Positions 19,410 through 28,467 are shown, counted from the stretch's first letter. The stretch is DNA of 64,000 nucleotides from Planctomycetaceae bacterium (GCA_017795105.1 CP051247.1:1240001-1304000); one strand, 5' to 3'. Notes: generated by a model not told the origin, from the letters alone. Translations and numbers: made by a program.

Positions 19410-19736
19410 CTATGTTCCGGAGGAGGAGAGCTTCAGGCCGATGATGGCAATCAGCAGCAGAGCCAGAAAGCTCATGCGGACCAGCGTGACCGCTTCATCG
19501 AAATACCAGATCCCCCAGACGACAGCGCCGAGGGTGCCGATACCGACCCAAACCGGATAAGCGGTGCCGATCGGGAGTTCGCGGACGGCAATCGAAAGCA
19601 AAACGAGACTGGCAAAGAAGGCGAGACCAGTCAGCAGACTGGGCCACAGGCGGGTCAATCCGTCGGTGTATTTCAGCCCGACGACCCAGCACGTTTCCAG
19701 CAGTCCGGCCAGAAACAAAATCAACCATGCATTCAT
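19410..19736 (-). CDS. Small multidrug resistance family exporter, SugE/Gdx type
   Basis: 108 residues with four membrane helices. The N-terminus MNAWLILFLAGLLETCWVVGLKYTDG has the conserved membrane Glu (E14) and the GLKYT pattern of the SugE/Gdx branch, and the C-terminus ends IIGLKLSS as in that branch. Gdx proteins export guanidinium ion in exchange for protons as dual-topology dimers. The length is normal. The gene is downstream of the DUF3365 gene on the same strand (135-bp gap) and convergent with the monoheme protein gene. I found no guanidine riboswitch ahead of it. Confidence 0.85.
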   Translation of the reverse strand: MNAWLILFLAGLLETCWVVGLKYTDGLTRLWPSLLTGLAFFASLVLLSIAVRELPIGTAYPVWVGIGTLGAVVWGIWYFDEAVTLVRMSFLALLLIAIIGLKLSSSGT

Positions 19737-19871
19737 GACGACGCTCCAGAACGAGAGTGTTTATGGGCGCGTCGTCTTGTCGTTTCCGGGTACGGCGCGT
19801 CTCGTCCGGAGCCACTGTGGCCGAGGGAAGTTTAGGAGGGACCGCCAGCCAGGGCAATCCCTCCCCCGCTC

Positions 19872-20384
19872 TTATTCTTTGACCGGAATGGCGACGATCA
19901 GCCCGGCCCGGCGAGCTTCTGTCGTGGTCCGATCGGGAAGATGGCATTTCAGGCAGACGTTGGTCAGCTTGATGGCCCCGGCTCGACGATAAACGCCATC
20001 AGCGATCTGTTCGTGACTCTCTTCGCCGGCCGCCAGTTTCTCCACCGCCTGAGTTTCAAACTTGTCGGCCGGTAGATGATCGACGTTCATGGCCTGCCCA
20101 TCGACGGCCAGCCAGCGAAGCTTCACCTGCCGATGTGTTTCAACTTCTTCGAAGACATCCTTCAATGTCGCGGCTGGGATCGGCAGTCCTTCATCTTCCC
20201 GGTAGTACGCATGATGGACGAGCTGCAGAGTCGCGTGGATCGTGTCGTGCAGAACCTCCGCTTCCTTTCGTGCCTGAGCGATATTCTCGCGGTCGACCGA
20301 GGCCGCTTGAGGCGACTCACCTTGAGCAGCGGGAGATGTGATCGCAATAACCAGACCGGCAAGACCGATGAGCGCGCTTCTCAT
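19872..20384 (-). CDS. Secreted DUF3365 (Tll0287-like) heme protein
   Basis: 170 residues with a signal peptide at ~1-22. The heme-binding motif CLKCH is at C144-H148, in VCLKCH followed near the C-terminus by RRAGLIVAIPVKE, the arrangement of DUF3365 domains, which have a PAS-like fold with covalent heme and are often proposed to be gas or redox sensors. It is 48 bp downstream of the second Rrf2 regulator on the same strand, so the two are probably co-transcribed. A sensor or electron-carrier role linked to NO or oxygen is inferred. Confidence 0.75.
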   Translation of the reverse strand: MRSALIGLAGLVIAITSPAAQGESPQAASVDRENIAQARKEAEVLHDTIHATLQLVHHAYYREDEGLPIPAATLKDVFEEVETHRQVKLRWLAVDGQAMNVDHLPADKFETQAVEKLAAGEESHEQIADGVYRRAGAIKLTNVCLKCHLPDRTTTEARRAGLIVAIPVKE

Positions 20385-20432
20385 AACAGAACTTCCTTCT
20401 TCTCAGGAATCGGCTGAGGGGGAATGAGAGCA

Positions 20433-20861
20433 TCAGTCGTCTGTCACTTCGCACAACGGCTGAATCTTTCCGGCCGACTTCAGGACCTGGTCCAGAGTGA
20501 CATCGGCAAACGCCGCCTCAGTCGCTGCGTACGCCTTGTCGAGTTCGGCGTGCAACGGACAAAGACTCGTATGCGACTTAAGCCCCAGCGGACAGTGCCG
20601 AATTCGCTCCAGTGGCGACACGGCATTAACCACATCCAGGATCGAGATTGTCTCCGGCGACTCGGCCAGGGAATAGCCTCCCCCCGGCCCGGTGCGGGAA
20701 TGAACCAGCCCCGCGTCGACAAGATCTTTCAGCACCTTGTTGAGGTAACGTCGCGGAACTTTCGTCTGCTCGGCAATCCCGTTGGCGGCCCGAGCCTGAT
20801 CGCTCTCGACTGCCAGATCGGCCATGACCCGCAGGGCATATTCCGCTGTTTTCGGCAACAT
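20433..20861 (-). CDS. Rrf2-family transcriptional regulator, divergent from flavohemoglobin
   Basis: 142 residues. A typical Rrf2 winged helix (KTAEYALRVMADLA, VPRRYLNKVLKDLVDAGLV, GPGGGYSLA) is followed by Cys90, Cys101 and Cys137. The Cys spacing differs from the NsrR-like protein at 17556, which suggests a different cluster or signal. The gene is transcribed away from hmp, and the 126-bp gap contains a 28-bp palindrome overlapping both promoters. Repression of hmp and of itself is the natural model. The family call is firm; the ligand is unknown. Confidence 0.85.
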   Translation of the reverse strand: MLPKTAEYALRVMADLAVESDQARAANGIAEQTKVPRRYLNKVLKDLVDAGLVHSRTGPGGGYSLAESPETISILDVVNAVSPLERIRHCPLGLKSHTSLCPLHAELDKAYAATEAAFADVTLDQVLKSAGKIQPLCEVTDD

Positions 20862-20885
20862 GACAACATCCTCTCAAAACTCGAT

Positions 20886-20915
20886 TTGAATTATACACCA
20901 ACTGGTGTATAATTC
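20886..20915. promoter_or_regulatory. Palindromic operator overlapping divergent promoters of hmp and its Rrf2 regulator
   Basis: Arms GAATTATACACCA (20888-20900) and TGGTGTATAATTC (20903-20915) are perfect inverted repeats around a 2-bp centre. The right arm holds TATAAT (20908-20913), which with TTGAAT (20886-20891, 16-bp spacer) makes a good promoter for hmp. The left arm holds the mirror-image TATAAT on the other strand (20895-20890). A dimer bound here would block both promoters. Confidence 0.75.
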
Positions 20916-20987
20916 CAGCCTCACCTGTTTTCATGAGGAAAACCACTTCCTCGCTGGAACTCACCCCGTTTCGCAAGGTGCTCATCC

Positions 20988-22220
20988 ATGCTCACTCCTC
21001 AGACTATTGAGATCGTCAAAGCCACCGCTCCGGCGGTTGCCGAACATGCAGAAACGATCACCCGCCACTTTTATCAACGGATGTTTACCGCCAATCCGGA
21101 AGTGAAAGCCTACTTTAATCAGGCTCACCAGCAGGCCGGCACTCAGCAGAAGGCACTCGCTGGAGCGATTATTGCCTACGCGGTGAATATCGAGAACCTT
21201 CAGGCCCTCGGACCGGCAGTCGAACTGATCGCTCAGAAGCACTGCTCGCTGGGGATTCAGCCCGAACACTATCCGATTGTGGGCGAAAACCTGCTGGCGG
21301 CCATCAAAGATGTTCTGGGAGAGGCCGCAACGAACGAAGTTCTCGCCGCCTGGGGCGAAGCTTACGGATTCCTCGCCGAGATCTTCATCCAGCGCGAAGC
21401 CGAGATTTACCGTGATCAGGCCAGCCTGCCAGGCGGATGGAACGGCTACCGCGAATTCATCGTCTTCGATAAGGTTCCCGAGAGTGAGATCGTGACCTCA
21501 TTCTACCTGAAACCTAAGGACGGGCAGCCGTTGCCGTATTACAAAGCGGGACAATATCTGACCGTTCGAATCGATCACCCGACGATTCCGACCTCGCCCC
21601 GAAATTATTCTCTGTCGGATCGCCCCGGGCTCGACTACTTCCGCATCAGTGTGAAACGGGAACCGAGTCCTGTGCCGGAGACATCGCCCGGCGTCATCTC
21701 GAATTACCTGCACGATCACGTCCACGTCGGCGATACACTGGAGATCGGCCCCCCGTGCGGTGAATTCTGCATTTCCCCGGAACACGAAGACGGCCGGCCG
21801 CTCGTGCTGATCGCCGGCGGGATCGGCATCACTCCTCTGATGTCGATGCTGAAGTGCATGAGCCACCGCAATGTCGATGCGCCAATTCACGTTTTCCAGG
21901 CCGCTCGCAACAAAGCGCAGCACGCTCTTGGACACGAGCTTCGCAACATTGCAGGAACGTCTCCGAACGTGCATGTCCACATCCGCTACGAGACGGCTCA
22001 AGACAACGATCTGCAGAACGGAGACTGCGACAGCATCGGCCGCTTCGATGGAAAGTTCATCAGGGAGACCGTGAATGCGGAGAATGCCGAGTACTACTTC
22101 TGCGGCCCGAAACCGTTCATGGCCAGTCTGTACGCAGGGTTGATGCAACAGGGCGTGCCCGACAGCCAACTGCACTTCGAGTTCTTTGGACCGAAACAGG
22201 AGTTGACTGCCGTCAAGTAG
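20988..22220 (+). CDS. hmp: Flavohemoglobin, nitric oxide dioxygenase
   Basis: 410 residues, normal for the family. The globin domain (1-~140) has the catalytic-site residues Tyr29 (HFYQRMF), Gln53 and proximal His85 (AQKHCSLGIQPEHYPIVGE), at the same positions as in E. coli Hmp. The FAD-binding domain has RNYSLSD (~200) and the NAD-binding domain has LIAGGIGITPLMSML and YFCGPKPFM; the C-terminus HFEFFGP is diagnostic. The enzyme converts NO, O2 and NAD(P)H to nitrate in the cytoplasm. It is transcribed from the palindromic promoter shared with the Rrf2 regulator and ends at a strong terminator (22356). Confidence 0.95.
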   Translation: MLTPQTIEIVKATAPAVAEHAETITRHFYQRMFTANPEVKAYFNQAHQQAGTQQKALAGAIIAYAVNIENLQALGPAVELIAQKHCSLGIQPEHYPIVGENLLAAIKDVLGEAATNEVLAAWGEAYGFLAEIFIQREAEIYRDQASLPGGWNGYREFIVFDKVPESEIVTSFYLKPKDGQPLPYYKAGQYLTVRIDHPTIPTSPRNYSLSDRPGLDYFRISVKREPSPVPETSPGVISNYLHDHVHVGDTLEIGPPCGEFCISPEHEDGRPLVLIAGGIGITPLMSMLKCMSHRNVDAPIHVFQAARNKAQHALGHELRNIAGTSPNVHVHIRYETAQDNDLQNGDCDSIGRFDGKFIRETVNAENAEYYFCGPKPFMASLYAGLMQQGVPDSQLHFEFFGPKQELTAVK

Positions 22221-22235
22221 TTCCCTGCCACGTCT

Positions 22236-22341
22236 GTTCGAGCGGTTTCCATTAAGGTGTAACCGTTCCGTCCACGAAAGATACAGCGTTTCAGGCCAAT
22301 CAACGCTCGTTCGCGGACATACGGTAGAGCGATCCGCTCTA
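22236..22341. repeat. Interspersed ~106-bp repeat, copy 1
   Basis: This segment is nearly the exact reverse complement of 31921-32026, with only about ten differences. The ends carry short inverted repeats related to TAGAGCRG, and the right end contains the palindrome TAGAGCGATCCGCTCTA. It has no coding potential. It lies just after hmp and before its terminator. The rest of the 386-bp gap (22221-22606) holds the terminator and nothing else I recognise. Confidence 0.85.
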
Positions 22342-22355
22342 GTATGTCAGATCGA

Positions 22356-22389
22356 CGGGCAGAGTATTCCGAACTCTGCCCGTTTTTTT
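22356..22389 (+). terminator. Rho-independent terminator downstream of hmp
   Basis: CGGGCAGAGT (22356-22365) and ACTCTGCCCG (22373-22382) form a perfect 10-bp stem with a 7-nt loop, followed by seven T. Confidence 0.9.
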
Positions 22390-22606
22390 CACGCGCGAAT
22401 CAAAGACGAGTTCTCAACTCCGCGCCATGCTCACCATTTCGTTGCGAATCGATCGCTGCCCTGAGATGCGTCTGCTGCAGAGACCCCGCCGTCGCACGGA
22501 AAACTCGATGATGAAATGAGTATCGCCAGCCGGTAGGATGCAGGGGTGAGACTGACGAAACCTCATCAGTCGTCGGAAGGGTGATGTCTGCACTTGGAGT
22601 TTCTCG

Positions 22607-23590
22607 ATGAAGAAGTCTTCGCTGATTGCTGGCGGCGTGTTCGCGATCGGAACACTCACGCTGGCCCTGGTGGCACAACCGCCCCATCGCGGATTGCACC
22701 GGGTCACTGAGAAGGGAGAACTGCGGTTAATTCCGGCCACATCCAATCCCGATGTCCGGAGTCGCGTCTCGATCGAGATCGTCGGCGATGAGCGAGTCAT
22801 CCGTGCGAACGGAATCCCGAATCATCGAACGGGACGGTTTCCGAATCGTGGCAACCCGAATCCGATCTCTGCCCAGTCGCACGCTTTCCGCATTCCGGCC
22901 AATCCGCGTGCTTCCGTTAAAATGACGCCGCTACAGGGCATGTTCGGGATCGCGATCAATGGCGTCCCCTTCGATCCAGGGGCGGCTGAGTTCTACGCGG
23001 GTGCACCCGGCTGGCAGTACGAACCACTCTCCGGGGCCATCAACCTCGGTCTCGACTTCTCCCACGCTCACGTCCAGCCGAATGGCAAGTACCATTATCA
23101 CGGACTTCCTTCGGGCTTGCTCGACAGCGTGAAAATGAGTCCCGATAAGCATTCGCCGCTCATTGGCTGGGCGGCCGATGGCTTCCCGATCTACGCCGTG
23201 TACGGTTCCGCTGACGCCGAGGATCTCGATTCGGACATTGTGAAGCTGACTTCCAGTTACCAGCTCAAGAAGGGAAACCGCCCGGGCGGAGATGCACCGG
23301 GCGGCAAGTACGACGGAACCTTCGTTGCCGACTACGAATTCGTGGAAGGCTCGGGCGATCTGGATGAATGCAATGGGCGCCAAACCGTGACGCCCGAGTT
23401 TCCGGACGGAACCTACGCTTACTTCCTGACAGAAGACTGGCCCGTGATCCCGCGGAACTTTCGCGGCACCCCGTCCGAAGACTTCAGTCATCGCGGACCT
23501 CCACAGGGAGGTCGCGGGCGTGGACCCGGCGGACGTCCTGGTCCTCCTCCCGGGCCCGGTGGTCCGCCACCCGGCCGACCACCGCGATGA
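22607..23590 (+). CDS. Secreted YHYH-domain protein
   Basis: 327 residues. A signal peptide lies at 1-~24 (MKKSSLIAGGVFAIGTLTLAL). The YHYH motif is in NGKYHYHGLP (~residue 163), preceded by DFSHAHVQPNG and followed by LIGWAADGFPIYAVYGS, which is the usual layout of the YHYH family. The C-terminus is a low-complexity Gly/Pro/Arg tail. The family's biochemical function is not established; the His pairs suggest metal binding. It stands alone behind the hmp terminator and is convergent with the PQQ-propeller gene. Confidence 0.8.
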   Translation: MKKSSLIAGGVFAIGTLTLALVAQPPHRGLHRVTEKGELRLIPATSNPDVRSRVSIEIVGDERVIRANGIPNHRTGRFPNRGNPNPISAQSHAFRIPANPRASVKMTPLQGMFGIAINGVPFDPGAAEFYAGAPGWQYEPLSGAINLGLDFSHAHVQPNGKYHYHGLPSGLLDSVKMSPDKHSPLIGWAADGFPIYAVYGSADAEDLDSDIVKLTSSYQLKKGNRPGGDAPGGKYDGTFVADYEFVEGSGDLDECNGRQTVTPEFPDGTYAYFLTEDWPVIPRNFRGTPSEDFSHRGPPQGGRGRGPGGRPGPPPGPGGPPPGRPPR

Positions 23591-23599
23591 TGGGCCGGA

Positions 23600-24943
23600 C
23601 TATTCGCTGATGCAGTAAAGAGCTTTATCCGAGCGGATAAACAGGTTTCCGTTGCTGATCGCCGGCGTCGCTGCGAATTTCTCGTCGGCTTCCGTCACGC
23701 GATTGGCGGCGAGTTGTTCGAATTGATCGCCCGCCTTCAGGACATACGTGACTCCGCTCTCGGCAACATAGAACACTTTGCCGTCGGCCAGAACCGGCGA
23801 GGAGTAATCACCGCCCCGACCTCGACCGAATCCGAATCCGGAGGCCGCTGGAGCTGCATCGGCTCCCCCTTCGAGCCGGGCTCGATAAACCTCTTCACCA
23901 GTTGTCGCATCCAGACAGGTCGCGATTCCGCTGCTCACATAATAGAGCCGATTCTCCTGAATGACCGGCGTTCCATAGCGACTGCGATCGCGTCCCGTCC
24001 ACAGCACGTGCGACTCGGAGATGTCGCCATAGCCGCCCGCCTTGATGGCGATCGAGCCCCCTTCCCGTCCGGTGATTCCGAAGATCGTATTCTGAGCCAG
24101 GACCACGCTCGAGCTGTAAGAGTCACTCGGAATCGCTTCACAGAACCAGCTGAGTTTGCCCGTCGCCGAGTTGATGCCCCAGACTTCATACGGAGCCCCG
24201 ATGACGATATCAGTCCGGCCGTCTTTCCCTTCGGTCAGGATCGGCGTTCCCCAGACGTCACCCAGTCCGGACGACTCGGCTTTCCAGAGTTCTTTCCCGG
24301 TCTTCACATCCAGCCCATACACGGCTCGGCTTTCCGGACCAGCCGTCACCACGAGCAGGTCGTCTGTGAGAATCGGACTCGAAGCCGACCCCCAGCGTTT
24401 GGGATCCGATTCCGCTCCCAGAGTTCTCTGCCACTTCTGGCTGCCATCCATGTCGAACGCGAGAGCGCCCGACTTGCCGAAGAATACGTAGACGGCTTTG
24501 CCATCGGAGACGGGTGTATGAGAGGCGTATCCGTGAGCCGGAACTCCCATGCCGGTGTAAGGATCTTCGGGCATCGTCGCGGCAACCGTTTTTTCCCAGA
24601 GAACTTTCCCGCTGTTCCGATCGACACAAACCAGATGTCGCTTCAGATCCTCAATATTTCCCGGCTCCTGCCGGTTCAGGCCGTAACCGGAGTAGCAGGT
24701 CACGAAAACCCGATCCCCGACGACAATTGGAGAGGACACGCCTGCGCCCGGCAGTTCCGTTCGCCACTGCACATTTTTAGAGGGGCTCCATTCGGTCGGG
24801 ACGGGCTCGCTGTCGGCGGGAATTCCAGAGCCGTTCGGGCCGCGAAACCGGGCCCAGTCGCCAGCCTGGACGGGAGCACAAGCTGCGAAACACAGCGAAA
24901 GCAGACACGAATTCCAACCCCACGAACGTGACCATCCCGTCAT
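23600..24943 (-). CDS. Secreted PQQ-binding-like beta-propeller protein
   Basis: 447 residues from ATG 24943 (MTGWSRSWGW), preceded by AGGGGGAAG; a longer in-frame start at 25009 lacks such support. A signal peptide ends near PVQAGDWARFRGPNG, the common planctomycete start of these proteins. Repeated blade motifs follow: SSPIVVGDRVFVTCY, VCVDRNSGKVLWEK, YGLDVKTGKELWKAES, CLDATTGEEVYRARLEGG. The 7-8 blade propeller fold is shared with PQQ enzymes and BamB, but no PQQ-dehydrogenase catalytic residues are identifiable. It is probably a periplasmic protein of unknown role. Confidence 0.8.
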   Translation of the reverse strand: MTGWSRSWGWNSCLLSLCFAACAPVQAGDWARFRGPNGSGIPADSEPVPTEWSPSKNVQWRTELPGAGVSSPIVVGDRVFVTCYSGYGLNRQEPGNIEDLKRHLVCVDRNSGKVLWEKTVAATMPEDPYTGMGVPAHGYASHTPVSDGKAVYVFFGKSGALAFDMDGSQKWQRTLGAESDPKRWGSASSPILTDDLLVVTAGPESRAVYGLDVKTGKELWKAESSGLGDVWGTPILTEGKDGRTDIVIGAPYEVWGINSATGKLSWFCEAIPSDSYSSSVVLAQNTIFGITGREGGSIAIKAGGYGDISESHVLWTGRDRSRYGTPVIQENRLYYVSSGIATCLDATTGEEVYRARLEGGADAAPAASGFGFGRGRGGDYSSPVLADGKVFYVAESGVTYVLKAGDQFEQLAANRVTEADEKFAATPAISNGNLFIRSDKALYCISE

Positions 24944-25202
24944 AACTTCCCCCTCCCCAAGTCGAACGATGAACCGGCGCTTCTGTTGATCAAACTGACG
25001 AACGGGCACGAAGTTCCGTGAAATCTGGCTCTTTCACGATTCCGGGTTCGAGTTTGCCTGAACGCATCTGATTCCGACAGGACGGGTTGGCGAGCAGAGA
25101 TCGTCCGCAATAATGTGACGTAGGTTCATCCCGCCCTGCATGACGAACATGGCCCGCCCGGTTCGCATTCGAATATCCCCAGACACAGCACGGAAAGCCT
25201 CT

Positions 25203-26615
25203 ATGACTCAACTCGCCCAGACGCTCCAGGAACTTCGCGAAAGTGGGTGGAAGTCCCGATCCGTTAAAGAAGAGATTCAGTCCAACTTTCTGAAGGCCCT
25301 CGCCGCCGGCGACGAACTGTTCCCCGGCATCATTGGCTACGAAAGCACGGTCATTCCTGAGATCAGCATCGCCCTGCTGGCCGCTCACGACATGCTCTTT
25401 CTGGGTGAAAAAGGACAGGCCAAAAGCCGCCTGATGCGATCGCTCGTCCGCTTTCTCGACCCGCATATTCCGTATCTCGATCACCCCGACATCCCGGTCC
25501 ACGACGATCCGTATCATCCGATCTCCGCGGCAGGAAAACGCTACATTGCCGAGACCGATCCGGCTGACGTGAAGATTGCCTGGTGGCCCCGCGAAGAACG
25601 TTACGCCGAACGACTCGCTCCCGGGACCAAATTCGCGGACGTCATTGGCGAAATCGATCCCTCCAAACTGATTGGCGGCGTGAGCATGTCGACCGAAGCG
25701 GCTTTGCATTTCGGGCTCATCCCCCGCATGCATCGCGGCATCTTCGCCATGAACGAACTCCCCGAACTCGATGAACTCGTGCAGGTCGGTCTGTTCAACA
25801 TTCTTGAAGAACGTGACGTCCAGATTCGCGGCTATCCCATCAAGTTCGATCTCGACATCCTCATCCTGTTCTCCGCCAACCCGGCCACATACAACCGCAG
25901 TGGAAAAGTGATTCCGCAGCTGAAGGACCGCATCGGAGCGTTGATCCAGACGCACTATCCGCGCGAACGCGATCTCGGGATCCAGATTACGCAGCAGGAA
26001 GCAGGCGATGTCGAGAACGATCAGTTCCCGGTCGTCGTCCCGTACTTCATGCGGGAGATCATCGAACAGATCACCGTTCAGGCCCGGAAGTCGAAGTACA
26101 TCGACCAGGACTCCGGCGTCTCCGCCCGGTTCTCCAACGCCAACTACAAGACGATGATCGCCAGTGCCCGTCGCCGCGCTGTGCTGCTGAATGAATCGCC
26201 AGCCGTCCCTCGCATCAGCGATTTGGGGCATCTGTATGCGTCCTCACTCGGCAAGCTGGAACTCGATCTGATGGGCAGCCATCAGATGAGGGAAACGCAG
26301 GTTCTCGAAGCGATTATCGCGGAAGCCATCCGCGTCATCTTCGACGAATACGTCGACAAGCACGGCCTCGATGAGATCTCCCACATCTTCTCACGCGGCG
26401 TGAAAATCGAAGTTGGCGACCTGCTTCCCTCCAGCGACTATGCAGATCGTCTGCAGCGCGTGCCGCCTGTCTGGGAGAAAGCCTTCGAACTCAACGCGGC
26501 CGAAGATCCGGCCGTGCGTGCCTCCTGCGTCGAATTCGTCCTCGCCGGCCTGCACGCCACGGATCGCATCAGCCGCTCCCAGCATCATGGTCGAATGACG
26601 TACGAAATCGAATAG
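25203..26615 (+). CDS. MoxR/ChlI-like AAA+ ATPase
   Basis: 470 residues from ATG 25203 (MTQLAQTLQEL); a longer frame from 25140 is possible. The Walker A variant GEKGQAKS is at ~68-75, the Walker B-like segment GIFAMNELPELDE at ~180-192 (NE instead of the usual DE), and a sensor-1 region DILILFSANPATYNRSG. The LIGGVSMSTEAALHFG insertion resembles the ChlI/magnesium-chelatase branch. Such ATPases act with von Willebrand A partners to remodel protein complexes or insert metal. The natural partner is the VWA gene at 28468, separated from this gene by an esterase on the opposite strand. Confidence 0.8.
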   Translation: MTQLAQTLQELRESGWKSRSVKEEIQSNFLKALAAGDELFPGIIGYESTVIPEISIALLAAHDMLFLGEKGQAKSRLMRSLVRFLDPHIPYLDHPDIPVHDDPYHPISAAGKRYIAETDPADVKIAWWPREERYAERLAPGTKFADVIGEIDPSKLIGGVSMSTEAALHFGLIPRMHRGIFAMNELPELDELVQVGLFNILEERDVQIRGYPIKFDLDILILFSANPATYNRSGKVIPQLKDRIGALIQTHYPRERDLGIQITQQEAGDVENDQFPVVVPYFMREIIEQITVQARKSKYIDQDSGVSARFSNANYKTMIASARRRAVLLNESPAVPRISDLGHLYASSLGKLELDLMGSHQMRETQVLEAIIAEAIRVIFDEYVDKHGLDEISHIFSRGVKIEVGDLLPSSDYADRLQRVPPVWEKAFELNAAEDPAVRASCVEFVLAGLHATDRISRSQHHGRMTYEIE

Positions 26616-26690
26616 TTCTTGTAGCGGCGGCAGAAGGCATTAGTGTTCTGCACGTTGATTGCCAAGAGCGTGTGGACTCTTCGAAGGATC

Positions 26691-26860
26691 GATCAGACCT
26701 GTCCCTTCGCCCCCTTTAGGGGGAGAAGGTGCCCGAAGGGCGGATGAGGGGGCGATCAACCAGCGATGTTCCATGCAAATGGGAATCAACGGCCCGTGGA
26801 GCATGTCACCCGCATTTCCCCCTCACCCTAACCCTCTCCCCCAGGGGGGCGAGGGAACTT
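26691..26860. repeat. Interspersed C/G-rich palindromic repeat, copy A
   Basis: This matches 30680-30874 in the same orientation: both begin TC-AG-CCTGTCCCTTCGCCCCC and both end with CCCCTCACCCTAACCCTC, a C-run/G-run and GCGAGGGAACTT; the middle is more variable. It contains internal inverted C-run and G-run pairs able to form hairpins. Together with the palindrome at 26971 it fills most of the 414-bp gap after the AAA+ gene; nothing else is seen there. Confidence 0.8.
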
Positions 26861-26970
26861 CACGGCGAGTAAGTACTTTCGGATGGTAACTAGCAAGAGA
26901 TCCTGATTCTCGCGACTCAGGACCGATTCCCACTCGCAACCCTCAACGAGACCTGCTGTGGCTTTCGCCA

Positions 26971-26991
26971 CCCCGGTTGAATCAACCGGGG
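26971..26991. repeat. Short palindrome
   Basis: CCCCGGTTGA and TCAACCGGGG are perfect inverted arms around one base. It lies 38 bp past the stop of the esterase gene and could end that transcript, or be another interspersed repeat. Confidence 0.6.
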
Positions 26992-27029
26992 CTACCCATG
27001 GCCGGCCCCCCCCCAGTCCACTCCCGCGC

Positions 27030-28316
27030 CTACTTCTTCCAGTGCTTGTCGGCGAAGTTCATGAACTGCTGCCAGTCATAGAGGGTCAGCCCATGTCCGC
27101 CGCTGCGGATGTGGTAACCGATGGAACCCTGCTGAATCGGTTCGTTCAAGGCGGGCATTTCCTCGGCTCCCAGTCCGGTCTTGCCGAACAGTTTCCAGAC
27201 TGGTGAAGCGTGTTTCGCGGACAGAAACTCACCGTACGGATCGGCCCACAGGTCTTCATCGGAGCTTGTCACATATACGAGCCGTGGTGCAGAGAGAGCG
27301 ATCAGCATGTGCTGGTCAACCGGCAGGTTCTGTTCGTTCTCGTTGTACTTCGAGAAGTTATCGCAGAACCAGTGCGGGAAAGCCCGATTGATCTGGCCGA
27401 CGGTTTCTCCGAACTGTCGCATCGAGAGAGCCGCCCCGCCGCATCCGGAGTTGTTGGAAACGACCATCGCAAACCGCTCGTCGGATGCTCCCGCCCAGAG
27501 CGATGTCTTGCCGCCACGGGAGTGTCCAACCACGCCCACGTGCTTCGCATCGATCGAATCATCAGTCTCCAGATAATCAAGCACGCGACTCGCTCCCCAT
27601 GCCCAGGCGGCCAGAGTGGCCCAGGAGTCGTCGCTGCGTCCCTTTTCACTGTCGTAAAGCCCGTGGATTCCGTTCTTGAATTCGTCGAAATGATCGGGAT
27701 CGACCTCACCATTGAAGAAGGCGACCGCGGCGTATCCGCGAGCAACGATCTCCTCGGCCGGCCAGTATTCCACTTTATTCTTTCGCGTTGGATCGATGTT
27801 CTCCCGGTCGCGGTTGCAAATCAGCAGGAAGGCGGGAACCGGTCCCTGACGATCGTTTGGCACGAACATCACGACGTTCACCGAAAGAGATTTGCCGCGA
27901 TTCTCGAAGGTGATTTTCACCTGTTTCCGCGTTGCCGTGCCGTCCATTGCTGTGCGATCAACATCATAAACGTCGAACGTCATGTTCTCGGGACGGCCCA
28001 CGGGAGCACGGCCGTAGACGTGTTTCCGGAACAGTTCGAGCACTTCCGGACGACGAACGTTCTCCCAGGCTTTGGCGGTCTCGACACTCTCGCCGTCCTC
28101 GGTTTTGAGCAATTCTGGGAGTGTGTAGTCAGGGACCTGCTGTTCGCTGCCGATAAACGTCCGCCCGCCATTCCGATCGGTCGAGCGCTTTGAAAGTTTC
28201 TCCCCAAGTTCCGATGAAGGCTTCCATCCGCCAGTCGGTTCAGCGGCTGTGGAAACGGTCGGAATGACAAAAGTCAGAAGAGCGGCCAAAGTGAGCAGTC
28301 GGGGTGTCCATCGCAT
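27030..28316 (-). CDS. Secreted alpha/beta-hydrolase, CE15 (glucuronoyl esterase)-like
   Basis: 428 residues with a signal peptide at 1-~24. The nucleophile elbow is GHSRGGK with Ser266; CE15 esterases have the same GxSRxGK pattern. Further CE15-like blocks are SNNSGCGGAALSMRQFGE and INRAFPHWFCDNF, and a catalytic His candidate in RSGGHGLTLYDW near the C-terminus. CE15 enzymes cleave esters between glucuronoyl xylan side chains and lignin; related planctomycete proteins are also called acetylxylan esterases, so the substrate is uncertain. It interrupts the AAA+/VWA pair and faces the opposite way; its start is divergent from the VWA gene. Confidence 0.8.
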   Translation of the reverse strand: MRWTPRLLTLAALLTFVIPTVSTAAEPTGGWKPSSELGEKLSKRSTDRNGGRTFIGSEQQVPDYTLPELLKTEDGESVETAKAWENVRRPEVLELFRKHVYGRAPVGRPENMTFDVYDVDRTAMDGTATRKQVKITFENRGKSLSVNVVMFVPNDRQGPVPAFLLICNRDRENIDPTRKNKVEYWPAEEIVARGYAAVAFFNGEVDPDHFDEFKNGIHGLYDSEKGRSDDSWATLAAWAWGASRVLDYLETDDSIDAKHVGVVGHSRGGKTSLWAGASDERFAMVVSNNSGCGGAALSMRQFGETVGQINRAFPHWFCDNFSKYNENEQNLPVDQHMLIALSAPRLVYVTSSDEDLWADPYGEFLSAKHASPVWKLFGKTGLGAEEMPALNEPIQQGSIGYHIRSGGHGLTLYDWQQFMNFADKHWKK

Positions 28317-28467
28317 GTTTCAAAGTTCCTCCGGTAGACGCTGACGGGTTTCGCCTATAATACGACCATAAGGACCGCGAGCACAAACGGGACCGCCCCG
28401 GCTTGCCGTTCTCACCGCGTTTGACTTGATGTACGGGATCAGAGATCGGGAAAGAGAGTTGCCTGGA

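Noticed and set aside
19737..19871. Guanidine riboswitch ahead of the Gdx/SugE-type exporter gene
   Set aside because: The leader on the minus strand shows neither the paired ACGR-loop hairpins of class II nor the long conserved core of class I. A covariance-model search would settle it.
24990..26231. 413-codon minus-strand frame opposite the AAA+ gene
   Set aside because: The plus-strand frame has clear ATPase motifs; this one has none.
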